Below are positions 1 through 13,000 of a DNA stretch of 64,000 bases, piece after piece. The stretch is from Corinectria fuckeliana. Taxonomy: Eukaryota; Ascomycota; Sordariomycetes; Hypocreales; Nectriaceae. Numbering within the stretch: position 1 is the first letter of the stretch; each line of letters begins with the position of its first letter. Made by a program: the position numbers and the translations under genes. The notes under the pieces were generated by a model. It searched no databases, was not told the origin of the DNA, and saw only the letters and a program-made list of their open reading frames with translations. Location of the stretch: contig WPDH01000234.1 of assembly GCA_019137255.1 (NCBI GenBank), positions 248,001 through 312,000 of the forward strand, written 5' to 3'.

Positions 1-2182
1 CGACGATGAGCTCAGGCCGCTGCTCGATCTTCTTAAAGCATTTTCGCAGGATCTGCTTGACTAGTTCTTCCCAATCTTTGAACATGCTGGATGAGCTTTC
101 CAGCGCCAAAGGTCCCTTGACCATGTTGTAGAAGAGGTGGATGATGTCCACTCGGAAGAGCATGACGCTCATATCCTGCTTGAATGCCACCCGGTAGAAG
201 TACCGATGCATACGCTTGAGTTGTGCATCGTCCATATCACGGTAGAATTTGGTAAACTTGACAAACGTGTCGACGACTCCTTGAGGCGTAAATCGCGAGG
301 CAAATCGGTGAAAATCGAACTTGCGCTCCTTCGTAGTGCGCTCGGCCGTTTCTTCATCGACATCTGAGCCATCGTTTTCGTCGTCATTGTTGTCTCCTCC
401 AGTGGCCTCCTGGGCAGCCTTCTTTTTCCGGCGTGACCGCTTCCGCGAGCGGACTTGCATGTCCGCGTTCTGCTTCGAATAGGTCTCCAGGATGCGAAGG
501 AAGTGGTGGACCAGCTCCGTGGAAGCATCAAGGTAGTTGAAGCCCTGATCCTTGTAGGTTCTAATGATGTTGGCAATGATGTCGTGGGTGGCTTCTTCGT
601 AGAAGAGACGGCCAAGAACGTTCTCGGCAATCTCTTCATCGTCCTCATTTCCGGATTCGGACATCTCATAGACAGTAAGGAGGATCTGAGTGAAGCAACG
701 CATCACTGCAGTCAACTCCTGCCAATCCTTGTACTCATAGGACTCATGTAGAGCCTTGTTCAGGGTGATGAACATCTCTTGATTTAAAACAGCAGCTACA
801 AGATTGAAGCTGCTCACCTCGTCGGCGCTCTTAGCGCCCGACTCCTTCTTGGCCTTGCGTCTTACACGCTCAGCCTCCAGGAACCATGCCACCAAGTAGA
901 AGAATTGTCGTCGATGGTACTGTATGACATGGGGTGCTTCGCGGTCGAGGGTTTTTCGGACGTGCAAGAAAAGAGGGTTGAAGCCCGAATCCAGGAACTC
1001 CTCGACGAAGCAACGAAGCTGATCGTTCGCCCTTGCATTGAGCTTGGCCGGGAGTCCGAGATCTTGCTCCTCCTTGTCAGCCTTCCGAGCTCTGCGAGGG
1101 GGACGGAAGGTCTTGGCACTATCCATTTTCTTATTTCGCATCGCGGCATCAGCCAGAGCGTCTTGCCCCGATAGAGACGACATCTTGCCATCTTCGCGCT
1201 TCACCCAGATCATTGTGCCAAACCGGTTGTGCCTGGTGGGGCCCTTTCGATTGACAGCCTTGAGCATTGACGACTCCTTGTTCATCATGGCAGAGAGCTC
1301 TCCAGTCCTTGACTTGTTCAATTGCTGTTCGTTCATGAAGAGCTTCTCGGCGTTGACCTGCTTGACTAGGTGGTAGATGATTTCCATGACAGTCGTGTCT
1401 TCAGTCCTGAAATCCTCGCCCATGTTCGATGCGATTGTGAGAAGTACGAGGAATATGTCTTGGTAGGAGAAGGCGTCGATGGTGGCAGATCTCGATATTT
1501 GCGACTCGTCGCCGTCGTACTTGACGTTGGGAGGTGGTTCGATCATGGCGATGTTGCGCAGGAAGAAGAGCACCAACTTGATGATGCCCTGGTCTCGGGG
1601 GGTTCGGTCGCCGATCGGAACAGCCATTGAAGGCAGCGCTACTCGGATAGCTGTGTGGAGAATACGGGCCCCGTCGAAGTTGATGATGGCTCGCTTGTAT
1701 CCCACCTGGGTCAACTCCAGGACGGGGATGTGACGGTGGTGGTTCACTGTCATGCGTTCCCGGTCCTTTTCCATGGGCCAGGTCAGAGGGACCATGAGCT
1801 CGAAGCAGGACAGGGCTATCCTCGACTTGAACTTGTTGTCCATGGCGTTCTCGGGCCATGTCGCAAGGATGGGGAGCAAGTCGCCCTCGATCAGGTTCGC
1901 CTCGTAGATGCATCGCGCAACGTCCATGCGGTTCGTCTTTTCGTCGTAGAACCGGATCCATCGTTTGATGTCGCGAAGGACCTCGAGGGCATCGTCTCCG
2001 AGTCGGTATTGGCCATCATCGTCGGCACTGACACCGCCAAGCTAGAGTACCCAGTCAGCGTTTTCCGTCAACGCAGACCAGACGGGAACCAGGGGGAGCG
2101 CACTTACGGCGGATACGAGGCTGTTGACGTAGGCTCGAACTTCTGGATGAACAATATCCGTACTGCTTTCAGCGAGCTCCAT
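1..2182 (-). CDS. TOF1: Tof1/Timeless/Swi1 replication fork protection protein, C-terminus cut by window edge
   Basis: Read on the minus strand, exon 1 is 2108-2182 (25 codons, starts MELAESSTDI) and exon 2 runs from 2041 to the left edge with no stop. The 66-nt intron has a GTAAGT donor and a TAG acceptor, and the frame stays open across all of exon 2, about 680 codons. The protein has the Timeless N-terminal helical repeat domain (for example GDLLPILATWPENAMD), followed by an acidic/basic linker and the block FTPQGVVDTFVKFTKFYRD, which is characteristic of fungal Tof1/Swi1. Known family role: with Csm3/Swi3 it forms the fork protection complex, which travels with the replisome, pauses forks at barriers and relays the S-phase checkpoint through Mrc1. 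The C-terminal part lies outside the window. The gene is divergent from the arginine gene, with about 1 kb between them. Confidence 0.93.
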
Positions 2183-3200
2183 GATTGCGTATCGACAGCT
2201 TCCGAGCAGCTGTTGTGAGCATCATATGCCGTGGGGCTCGCAATTCAAAATGCTGAGTGGCCCGGCGACACGCGTTAAGACGACGCGTAAAGTCTCCATT
2301 TAGGTCTACGTGTTTAATGGGCAGGACGCGAAATAATCCGATAAAGACTTGGATAGATAAGCGATAAGATAAGACTACCCGAAAGCGGCAATCGGCATTC
2401 CATGAATCAACCCGGAGTTTGGGCGGCTTCCCCGGCACATGCCGAGGTTATCCGCTCCAGATGCCCTAAGCTACCATTTTCGGGACCCCGGAGCACCTCG
2501 CAGGTATCAGTGAGTGTTACCACAGCCTCGCGAAGTCCAACGTACAAGTGCGGCAACCACTCCTATCCCTACTGCCCTAGCGGCTCAAAAGACCATCTGC
2601 CAGTCGCATCACATTTGACTTACGCTCGCGAGGAAGATAAGTAGGCATCCTTAGCCACTATAGAGTTCCCGAGTAATCTTCTGCTTTGACTGCTGTTCTC
2701 GTCGCGGCAAGCAGTTCCAAGTTCACCCTCTGGGTTTGCGCTCTAAACATACATGTTCGTGCTGCACAGCTCCAATTACCGTCGAACATCACACGGGTCA
2801 AGTCTACACTACATGTTCGATTGCGCAACCCACTCTTCGGAAGATACCTACTTGATATAACAAGGCTCGCAAAGAAAGTTGACAGGCCGGATTGCGCTTG
2901 GTTTCACGGTTGAGCTGTCTCGATGCAGCTCTAGGCAGACCGAAATAACTTTCATTTTACTTATTAACAACCGTCATCATGAAGCTTCTAGCCACGGAGG
3001 GTGTGGCTTGGCTCACGTGATCGCTGTCAGGTGACATGTATATTACTACCCTAGCAGGGACCCACTAGCTAGAGAATAACAAACTATCATCACACTCTCA
3101 CACACGTGAGCGTAAAAGATCCTCACCGACCTCTTTTTCTCTCGCTCGAAGATACCGCTAGTTGAGATTCGCATTAGCAGCATACCGAACCACAGCAAAC
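2183..3200. promoter_or_regulatory. Divergent intergenic region, TOF1 / argininosuccinate synthase
   Basis: About 1 kb with no convincing ORF must hold both promoters. The only clear motif is a perfect palindrome TCACGTGA at 3013-3020, about 180 nt before the arginine gene start. It is the classical Cbf1-type bHLH site. I saw no exact TGASTCA Gcn4/CPC1 site in this stretch by eye, although arginine genes are usually under that general amino-acid control. Confidence 0.55.
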
Positions 3201-5279
3201 ATGTCTGCCGGTCGAGTTTGCCTGTGAGCCCCTTTTTCCAAATCCCTGTTACGGTCTGCATCAGTAACTGACACCCACTTACAGTGCCTACTCCGGAGGT
3301 AATCAATTTGGACCCGGTCATTTCGCCCCGGGTCGATAGAATTGCAATTGACATGGTTTTACAGGTCTTGACACCTCTACGATCCTCAAATGGCTCATCG
3401 TCGAGGTAAGTCCTTGGCCTGCCTTATCTTCGGACTTACACTAATCGTACTACGCAGGGTTATACCGTAGTCGTATGTCTCACACAATTGCTCAGATAAT
3501 GATCAATTCAAGGGGCATGACTTTCTAACTTACAATTAGTGCTTCCTGGCTGATGTTGGTCAAGAGGAAGACTTCGCTGGTATGCTTCAGAACATGGCCA
3601 ATTTTTTATCATAACCAGTTTGTGCTAACATGTGAATCAAGCCGTCGAGAAGAAGGCTCTGGCTCTCGGTGCCGAGGCCATGGTCATTGACAACTTGCAG
3701 CAGGAGTTCGTCGATGAGCTCGTTTGGCCTGCCGTTCAATGTTGGTCAAAATTGCTCAATATACCCATTCGTTGAACTAACATCAGGTCAGGCAACAGCA
3801 TTTACGAGGACCGCTACCTGGGGGGTACCTCCCTGGCCCGTCCCGTCATTGCGCGTGCTCAGGTCCGCGCTGCCCACAAGCACAACTGCCAGATTCTCAG
3901 CCACGGATGTGTAAGTCGCTCACAAAAGAACCATATCACTGGACATGTACACTGACTTGTGATTGGAATAGACTGGCAAGGGCGTAAGTTCTCTCCTCTC
4001 CCGCCAGTGTGACTCTCTTGCTCACTAACTTTGCAGAATGAGTAAGTCTTTTCCAAAGAGGTAAAGGGTATAACTAACAGCTTCCCAGCCAAGTCCGATT
4101 CGAGCTCGCCTGGCAGGCTCTTGACCCTTCCCTGAAGATCCTTGCCCCTTGGAGGGAGCCCAAGTTCTTCAAGGCCTTGGATGGCCGAGCAGCTCTCCTG
4201 GAGTTTGCTGCGAAGCACAACATTCCCGTCGACCAGAGCCCTAAGAAGCCATGGAGTCAGGACGAGAATCTCGTACACACTTCTTTTGAAAGTGGCGTGC
4301 TTGTAAGTCGCTTTCCATGCCGGGATGTCTGCAGTGCGTATTGCTCACAAAGGTGTCATTGTAGGAGAAGCCTGAGCTGGAGCCTCCGGCCGACTTGTGG
4401 ACCCGCACAGTCGGTGAGTAAAATATTATCTATGCTATACGAAAAGAGGCTGACAATAGAACAGATCCTCGCGAGGCCCCTGATGAGCCCCTGAAATTCT
4501 CTATTCATTTCGAGAAGGGTATCCCCGTCAAGCTTGAGGTCGGAAGCGAGACGACTACTGGCTCGCTCGAGCTCTTCAAGGCTGTGAACAAGATTGGTCA
4601 CGACCATGGTGTCGGCCGTATTGACATTGTTGAGAGCCGATTCATCGGACTGGTAAGCTTACTCCATCTTCAGAAATGAAACCACTGACTGACACCCTTC
4701 ATATAGAAAAGCCGAGGCTGGTGCGTTATCTTATCCCGTCTTAACCCTTTTTTTCCTCGCCCGATATCTGTATTTAGTCTTTGCTCGTTGTGCTAACGAT
4801 CAAATAGCTATGACACCCCTGGACTGACCATCCTTCGTTTGGCTCACATTGACATCGAGGGTCTCACCCTTGACAGCAACGTCCGCCGCCTCCGTGATCA
4901 GTTCATCACTACCGAGTGGTCCAGGTCTCTGTACAACGGCATGTACTTCAGCCCCGAGCGTGAGTTCCTTGAGAACTCCATCACCTTCTCCCAGAAGGGC
5001 GTCAACGGCAAGGTCAACATGATGGTATACAAGGGCAGCGCCTACACCATCGGACGCTCCAGCGAGACCAGCAACCTCTACTCCGAGACTGAGGCTTCTA
5101 TGGACACCCTTGAGGGCTTCAGCCCTGAGGATACTTCGTAAGTTCAAATGTTCTTGCATATTGAGGAGTTCGCTTGGTACTAACCATTCCCTAGTGGCTT
5201 TATTGCTGTTCAGGCCATCAGGCTGAAGAAGTACGGCGCCCAGAAGATTATTGATGGCGAGCCCCTCACCAAGAACTAA
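3201..5279 (+). CDS. ARG1: Argininosuccinate synthase
   Basis: The enzyme joins citrulline and aspartate using ATP to give argininosuccinate, the penultimate step of arginine synthesis, in the cytosol. Proposed exons are 3201-3223, 3285-3298, 3365-3405, 3458-3472, 3540-3579, 3642-3740, 3792-3910, 3972-3983, 4037-4041, 4089-4302, 4365-4413, 4465-4652, 4707-4720, 4808-5137 and 5195-5279. They sum to 1248 nt, giving 415 aa, the normal family length. The N-terminal PP-loop ATP motif AYSGGLDTS is assembled across exons 2-3. Further family blocks are CFLADVGQEEDF, YLGGTSLARPVIA, SHGCTGKGNDQVRFE, and GRIDIVESRFIGLKSRGCYDTPG. The start codon at 3201 gives the conserved N-terminus. The split into 15 exons, several of 5-15 nt, is unusual; the intron after exon 6 uses a weak GTTGGT donor. 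All 14 introns follow GT-AG and the frame closes exactly, so I am confident of the model. Confidence 0.97.
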
Positions 5280-5817
5280 ACGTGTGCTGGGCGCTAGTAT
5301 CTTGGTCGTGGATAGTCATGGGATAGCTACCTGGGTGCTAATACGATTTTGAGTGAAAAACACCCTGCGGCTCCTCGATCCGTTGAATGTGGATAAAAAC
5401 AGCGTGAATCTAGTCTTGATGTAGAATGTAGAAGGCTCCTCACGCATATTGGCCTGATCCGAAACTTGTCCCTCTCGACTCATTCCCGCTTGCTCTGCCT
5501 CAGCTTAGGGAGTAGCTTTGCCGCTCCATCCCACGCACGCCATCCATCATAGTACCTAAACGCCGCCACTAGGTAGAAAACACTTCAAGGCCATACATCC
5601 AGGAAATTTCCCATATCAATCCTTGCCCTCTACTCTCACCTCCCTCCTGCTCTCCTCCGTTTGGTGGGGGCGGGGAGGGATGGGCGCGACAGCACGTGAC
5701 GTCGATCTGGAGCAATTAGAAAGCGGCCTCCCCGACAGCGACACACCCGCATTACAAGCGAGACGCAACTTGGCAACCTCCCAATTCCATTTTCACCTCC
5801 CCCTTCCTCATTCAAAA
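5280..5817. promoter_or_regulatory. Intergenic: ARG1 3' end and hydroxyacyl-CoA dehydrogenase promoter
   Basis: This stretch of about 540 nt has no gene. It holds the ARG1 3' UTR and the promoter of the next gene. An E-box CACGTG at 5693-5698 overlaps a CRE-like TGACGTC at 5697-5703, about 120 nt before the start codon. Binding by bHLH or bZIP factors is inferred, not shown. Confidence 0.5.
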
Positions 5818-6888
5818 ATGTCTGCCTCGCTTCTTCGCACGAGATCATTGGGAGCCGCACGCCAGACGCGCTGCTTCAGCTCGTCTCCCCGGCAGTATGC
5901 CGCCGCCGAAGTCAAGAGACTGGGCGTCATCGGCGCCGGCCAGATGGTCGGTTTCTCACACTTCATATGCCGAGGCGAAGCCTCGGCTAACCGTCAACGC
6001 AGGGACTCGGAATCGCTCTTGTCGCGGCGCAAAGGGCTCGGGTGCCAATCACCCTGATTGATACGTCTGAGAAGAGTTTGGAAAAGGGTCTTGCTTTCGC
6101 CGGTACGGAACCCCAATGTGTTGTCATACATGCTCCTAACTGACTGACACTCCGCAGATAAGCTGCTGGCCAAGGATGTGTCCAAGTCCAGGCTCACCCA
6201 GGAGCAAGCCGACGAGGCTCGGTCGCTTCTGAGCACTAGCACCAAGATGGAGGACCTCTCCTCGGTTGACTTCGTCATCGAGGCTATCCCCGAGATCCCC
6301 AGCCTCAAGTTCGACATCTTTAGCAAGCTGGCGCAAATCTGCCCCAAGCATGCTATCCTCGCCACCAACACCTCTTCCATCTCCATCACTCGCATCGCCG
6401 CGGCCACCACCTCTAACCCCAAGGATCTTTCTGCCTCCTCCCGCGTCGTCTCCACCCACTTCATGAACCCCGTGCCCGTGCAGAAGGGCGTCGAGATCAT
6501 CAGCGGTCTGCAGACCAGCCAGGACACTCTCGACACTGCCGTCGAGTTCTGCAAGAAGATGGGCAAGATTACCTCGGTGTCGGCCGACTCGCCTGGCTTC
6601 CTGGCCAACCGGATCCTGATGCCCTACATCAACGAGGCCATCATCTGCCTCGAGACAGGCGTCGGTGACCGTGACTCCATCGATTCTATCATGAAGAACG
6701 GCACAAATGTCCCCATGGGTCCGCTGCAGCTCGCCGACTTCATTGGCTTAGACACATGTCTGGCCATTATGAGAGTCTTGTACGACGAGACGGCTGACTC
6801 CAAGTACAGGCCGAGTGTTCTGTTGAAGAAGATGGTAGACGCTGGCTGGATGGGCAAGAAGAGCGGCAGGGGTTTTTACGAGTATTGA
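5818..6888 (+). CDS. 3-hydroxyacyl/3-hydroxybutyryl-CoA dehydrogenase, mitochondrial type
   Basis: Exons are 5818-5946, 6003-6102 and 6158-6888 (960 nt, 319 aa). The NAD(H)-dependent enzyme interconverts 3-hydroxyacyl-CoA and 3-oxoacyl-CoA, and serves short-chain beta-oxidation or branched-chain breakdown. The first ~25 residues are rich in Arg, Ser and Ala with no acidic residue (MSASLLRTRSLGAARQTRCF), which fits a mitochondrial presequence. Next comes the Rossmann motif GVIGAGQMGLGIA, which is split by intron 1 after GQM. The catalytic-histidine block STHFMNPVPVQKGVEII and the second-domain block DSPGFLANRILMPYINEAI follow. The C-terminus, DAGWMGKKSGRGFYEY, is the standard end of this family. 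Length and order match PF02737 plus PF00725. I cannot tell the acyl chain preference from sequence. Confidence 0.93.
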
Positions 6889-9220
6889 TTGATGAGATTA
6901 CAACGTGTAGACAGTCCACATCTTCCACATATTGATGTGCCAATGCAGAAGCTTCACAGCGGTCTTCTTTAGTCAGTTGGTCAATCAAGAGACTGGTAGT
7001 GAGTGAGCCTGATCCACCAGACCTGTTTCTAAAGATTGGGTGTTTCCAAGACACTGTGATGTTTGCTACACGTATAGTAGTTTTGAGTAGGCGACTCCCA
7101 ATTGTAGCGAAAGAGTCCCTCTCCTAGCATCCACTGCGTTTTACATCAGCCTATGGCCGTATTATCCTCCATTGATGATTAACGACACTATCTAGGGTAG
7201 GCCCCAGGTACCCAAAACTCGACAAGACAGTTGTCAATTTTGACCATCTCCTGCTTTTATAAACTCTTTGAAGGCACGGCCCGATTCGAATAGTTAAATT
7301 GTCGTTGATGTATGTCAGGTGATGGAATCCGCATTGGGTTGGCTGCACTGAATGACCGCGTGGAAAACAAAAGCCGCAGAAACAAGCTCGGTCAATATGA
7401 CGTCGGCTCCTAAACTCCTAGAACTCCTAGAACTCCTGTTGACGCCACCTCTTGTCTCCTCATGTCGAGGGAAGGACCTACATTATACAGGTATGTAGCG
7501 TACCATGGTAGGCATAGGCGTCCTGACAAGGTCAATCTTGGTGTATGGAAACGGAGGTAGACAGGAATCATTTACAGCATGCAATAGAGGTCGTCCTGGA
7601 TGTGTACGCCGCAGAAACGCCTAGCCTGCCTATGAAGGCAACACTCGACACCATTTGCGAAGAAACACACCTCATGGTCACTCTCTTTTTGCAGATATTC
7701 TTCGAAGCACCAATAGACATAGAGCCTTCACCCATGTGAACAAAAACCTCAGCCAGCCCGGCGATAGCTTGTGGCAACGGCGGCAGTAGTGCGGGCACAC
7801 AGCTTCGCCACCAAAGTTGCAGATGCGCTCTTTGACCGACAGAAACTGGCAAATCCTTCAACACTCATAGTCGAAGACGGTTAGTCTGGATAGATGTTGT
7901 GGGGGCTGTGATTCGAGCCCAGTAACTGAGGCATCAATCTACAACCATGTGACATAACTCATGTACTCAATCAACAAAGACAAGAGTCGTACCTATTCAC
8001 GACGACATCGCTCGTCACCATCATTGGAGGTGATGATAACATCCCGCTCTAGAGCATGCCCTCAAAACAGGAAACCCACCTCTTGGCAGTTCACCCTTAC
8101 CTAAAATCGACTCGAAGCCGACAGAATTTTCCGTTGAGCCAGAAGCGTTGCAACGACAGTTTGAGATAGATGTGTCACAGCAGTGCACCCTGAACCGGAC
8201 GCCAAAAATAGCCCTCCCCCCGATCGACGGGGCCGACGTTTGAAATACAGCTGCCTTTGTTTCGCTCCAATCACGATTCACAACTGGTCAAGATCTGAAC
8301 CAAGATACCCGTGCCGCCCCCGGCCCCCGTGCGTTATAACGCCACTGCCGCTATACATTTGGCAATAGATCGCAGCCTCAACGGGTTGAAAACACGTGCT
8401 GTGATGCGTGTGCCATCCACAACGGTGAACCCAAGCCGTCAAGGATTCTCCCGCTGCCCTCACCGCCTCTAGAGATGCAGAGGGGGTGGAAAAAAAAGGA
8501 AAAAAAAGAACGGGAAAAACGCGCCAGGAGATGGCTCGCAGTGGCCACAGTAGGGCCAGTCGTGCATGTAAGAGAATGTAAGAGAAGAGAAAACTACCTT
8601 ACTCAGTAATAGCGGGCTGGAGGATGCGTGGCGCGGCTCCGGATGGATGGATCCGTCAATCAAACTTGCTTTGGTCCTGAGATGACTCGTCCGTCTAGCG
8701 AGTTGACGTGCAGCGTCAAGGGCCGAGTGCTTGCATCGCGGCGTCACAATGGTTCGATAGGTGCTTGATTCGGGCAGCGAGGCATCCGAGATGTGGCCAC
8801 CACTCGCCACCAATGCTGGAGGATCCTGCTGAGCATCGGACTTAGCTGTGGTTGGGGTGTCATTGAAGGTGGGAAGATCGCGTGCAAGGCCCAACATCGA
8901 AATCAGTTTACTTACAAGGTGCTTTTTGTACGCCTCCTTGAGACACAAGACGCAATTGAGCTCGCTTTTGGGGCAAACCGAGCTGGGATGACCGACTCTT
9001 GTGGTCCCGCTACAGTCCAATGCTGTTCTAGTCGAACGTCTTGAGGATCTCAACACGGGCAGTGTTTGCAACCCCCTGGGTTGGGATGAATGCCCGGACA
9101 GCATCGTGCATTCTCCCATGCAGTCTGCGCAGATGGATACTACATCCCATGTCACCTCGGCGAGCCACCCACTGCCTTGCCGGTGGGGACAGATTTACCG
9201 CTGCATCCCGGGCTGATAAT

Positions 9221-9221
<1 letters not shown>

Positions 9222-9259
<38 letters not shown>
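9222..9259. repeat. (CA)19 dinucleotide microsatellite
   Basis: Thirty-eight bases of uninterrupted CA on the plus strand, in noncoding DNA. Confidence 0.95.
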
Positions 9260-9260
<1 letters not shown>

Positions 9261-10009
9261 CCCACTGCCGGGAGGCTGGCCGGACTGCCACGGTCGAATC
9301 CCAGATCGTCCTCGGTTGTCGCCTGCCAGCGGAGTGGGTCATGATGTCGGATGTAGCTGGCGGGCTGGGCGTATGGCCGAAAGGTGGATCGTGCTGTGAT
9401 CTGTGCAGTAGGTCAGAATTGAGATGTGATATCCTCGGCAGCTAGAGAAGGGGAAGTCCACATGTCCATTCGCATCATGGGATTCTCTGGGAGAGATCGA
9501 GATATGACGGGACGATCCACTAATGGTAGAGGCAGAAAATTAAAGACGGTGATCTCTCGGACTAGCCCGACTTTACAGTTGCCACGGTCTTACGAATATT
9601 GATCTTTAATCGACAAGCCCTCTATGTAGTTGCCTTCGGAATTTGAAAATGTAGCACCTAGCAAAGCATAACCAAGAAGCATTTTAAATTCCGGAAAGTT
9701 TGTTAGCTTGAAGCTACTCACCATGTTCCTCACTTCGCCGTTGAGGACCCTCCCTCAGGACCCTGCGGAAACAAGCAACTCAAGACATTGGCTGGGTACA
9801 TAATCAGTATGTAGATGGATGACCAGGTCTCGCAGCCCTCCTTTTGGGAAATTCCCCACAGATGAAACATGCTGCCAGGGAAGAGAGAGAGAGCGAAGTA
9901 AGGGATACCCTGGGAAGAGCGGAGCTCATCCGGAGCCATCGAAGAGCGCACTGCGAGATTATCGAATTGCATCGTGTACGTAGACTAGTAACTCGTCAGC
10001 CGATCGGCT

Positions 10010-10065
10010 CTGGGACTTTTCCCCAAGCATGTTGGAACTGGGACTTTTCCCCAGGCAGGTTGGAA
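10010..10065. repeat. Two tandem copies of a 28-bp unit
   Basis: Copies at 10010-10037 and 10038-10065 differ at only two positions. Each unit carries the core GGGACTTTTCCCC, which is nearly palindromic around its centre. The region has no gene. Confidence 0.9.
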
Positions 10066-13000
10066 CTGTCATCCCGAGGTTTTATGTAACGGGTGTTTTG
10101 GCCTTGCATGCTTGAAATCGTAGAGCATGCCAGTTTGTTAGTGCCCGCATGATGGAACCGTAGATAGATCCGTCCATGTCACGAGCCGTTAGAGAAACGG
10201 GTACGTATTCGTGGGTCGTACTTTGCGCTATGGGAAGATGGAAATTTAGCTGCAGCCAAGGCTCAGTACTAAAACCACAATTCAAGCCTCTCAAACGCTC
10301 GGCGAACGAAGGGTACAGCGCTTGGGCGATGCAGGTAGGGGGGTTCCCGCGTCTTCAGATCGGACATTGTTGCGGTTCCTGCCGGCGCTTGCAACTGCCA
10401 GGAGAACCTGTGTCAGGATGAATGATCAGCGGAACAGATGTAGCGGTGTGAATCCCTTCACACGTTTCCCAGTCCTAGGATGAGGTCTAGACTGTTGCCC
10501 GGAATGTCGGGAACTCGAGCGGGGAGGGGGGGAGGGGGGGTATGATCATTCGACCTAGATGACGCGGTTTGGTACTTCTGATGTAGCTTCCGTCACAGAT
10601 CATGTTCTACCTAGTCCAGTTGCCTGTTAGTCGGATCAGCTACATTTCGCTTCAGCCGGCCGGTAATTATCATGTCCGTGATTCTGACGGATTCTTTTTT
10701 TTCCAACGGTGACATTGCGGAAAAAACCTGCAATTCGTGAGTAGGAGAAATGCCGAGCTTGCAGGTTGTCAACGCAACGAAGCGCTGTACCTTTGCGGGG
10801 CATCGTGGAATACTATGTAGATGATGCACAGACAAGACGACTCATGGCCTTGCAGAAATCCTTACATAGTACATCGTAGTGCATCCGGGGAGCGGGGCCG
10901 AAGAGAACGTTCGAACCATCCATGGGGTGAGTTGAGTGGCAAGTGAGATGAGGTGAGTTGGTGAGGTCTGGTGTGTTAAAGGGTCTGAGCCGTGAATGAG
11001 ATCTAACTGTGTGCCGCCCAACCCACGCCATCCCCCCCCTGCATTGATCCTGCAATTGTATTTCACCATGTCCCTGGCGTCGAGGATGCCGGGGTTTTAT
11101 CATTTTCCTTCTCCCACTTTCTTCAGAATTTCCCCAACTGGCCTCCAGGGTCCCCATGGTACCTGCTTTAGCGAGGAGGGCCGACCAGGGATGTGGAGGC
11201 CTAACGCAAGGGGAAGGCGTCAACTTCTGAATATGCAGATCGGATTTAACGCGTGTCTTGATGCGACCCGGCTGAGGAGCCATCACAAAAGCCAACTGAT
11301 GATTCTGGTTGTTGAGGTGTGAGAGTTGAATTGGGGACGATTGGCGATGCATGAAACCCACGAGCCCCGGTGTCGACAACCCGTTAGCGCCTCGACTAGC
11401 CGCGCCATCGCGGAGCTGGGGGCGGAGAAGGCACTCCTGAAATCTGAAATCTGGGGGCTAGGGGCGTGTCGATATTAGGTGTTCTGGGATGCGTCCAATC
11501 AAAGTCGGTATCGCAAAGGAAAAAGGTATACTCCGTAGGTAGTTGGACGACAGTGCCAAATCGCCGTAGGTTCCAAGATTGTGGGGCTTACCTACATGTC
11601 AGGTCGGTATAATCGAGATTGGTATTTTCGAGATCGGTCTGAGTGACATCCAAGTGACGGGCGTGATGTGTTTGGGCTAGGATGGCATGTGTTATATGAA
11701 ATGTATGTCTCGGAGCTCATAGCCTGACTTGAAAGGCTTGCTGTATTCGTACTACCGGCCGACACAACCTTAACGCACGAGGTGAGCGGCTTGGTTCAAG
11801 ACGTTGATTTCGTATCAAGTAGACGGTTAAGGTGGGCAAAAGCAACACGCAGTAGCCGTGTTGCACCGGTGCCGTCCTCCCTCCCATACCGTGATGCTCA
11901 CATTTATACAACGCGACTCAATCGACTTCGCGTCACCCGAAAAGTAAACTCTTCCCTTATCCGAAAGTGCTTATACGGTTGTGTGTGGTGACATGCAGAC
12001 TGCCGATTTCTGGCACAGCCCGACGCCCGCTTCTCTGGAGCTATCACAGCATATTTGTAGAGTTGTCAGGTAGGACCTGTGCAAGTCTCGGTACCCATAT
12101 TTCGAGGCTCGTACGATGAGCGCTGTCGCCTTTTCTTCGTTTGGATCTTTTGGATCGGTAACCTCACGATTGTATTGGGCTTACGTAGTACACCATAGCC
12201 AGCACATTGTGGGAAACCTAGTCGTCCACAACAGCAACCCCGGAGGCTGACCACGTTTGACGCCAGACAACGTTCCCGGCAGACTTCTTGGGCAATTGGC
12301 TGCGGCCTATGTCGTACTCCGTAATTAGGTAGTTGCTCAAAGTTTCGCTGACTGTGGAGTACGACATGGCCAGCGACTTCTGATCCTCCGGCCCCACTGC
12401 TCTGCCGCATTGTCGGGAGTCCACAATCCCCTATCCGTATACGAAGTAGAGAGGATGGATTGCGGCCTTGACTGGATAGGGGATGAACCAACAACCAGGG
12501 GATCGAGCTGATGGCCAACAACGAGACGAGGTTTGATGGGCGGGTCGAAGCCCAGACAAGCAGCGCTGCTTGGACAGCGAGATCGGTATGAGAGGCCCTC
12601 CCTATTCGAAGGCCGATTAAGGTGAGAAATGAAGGACTCGTCGATAATGGCATCTAGGCCCACAATCGATACCTATGCCGCGGCGGCAGTGGTTACGGAT
12701 GGCGGAGAGAAGAGACGACCGACTGCGGGACCGGCGGGTTGCAAGGGACCGACTAGCACTTGGAGGGCCGGAATTACTGTACTATTTGGGTGATGCTGTT
12801 GTGAAAATGGCCCGGGTTCTGGGCTTCGCATCCATCTGCCTCTCTACTCCGTACCTTCTTCCTCCTTCGCCTCTCTGGACCGGGGACGGGGGATGATGGA
12901 TAACGACAGCATGGATGACGGCTGATGGAAGAGGAGCTTGATCCACCTCGTTGCACGAGGGACGAGTGCGTCATCACGGCCGTTGCCACAATTGAGTCTC

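Noticed and set aside
8469..9155. 228-codon minus-strand ORF ending in a poly-Phe/Pro tail
   Set aside because: The tail derives from a poly-A/G-rich DNA tract and the rest has no domain or conserved-looking segment.
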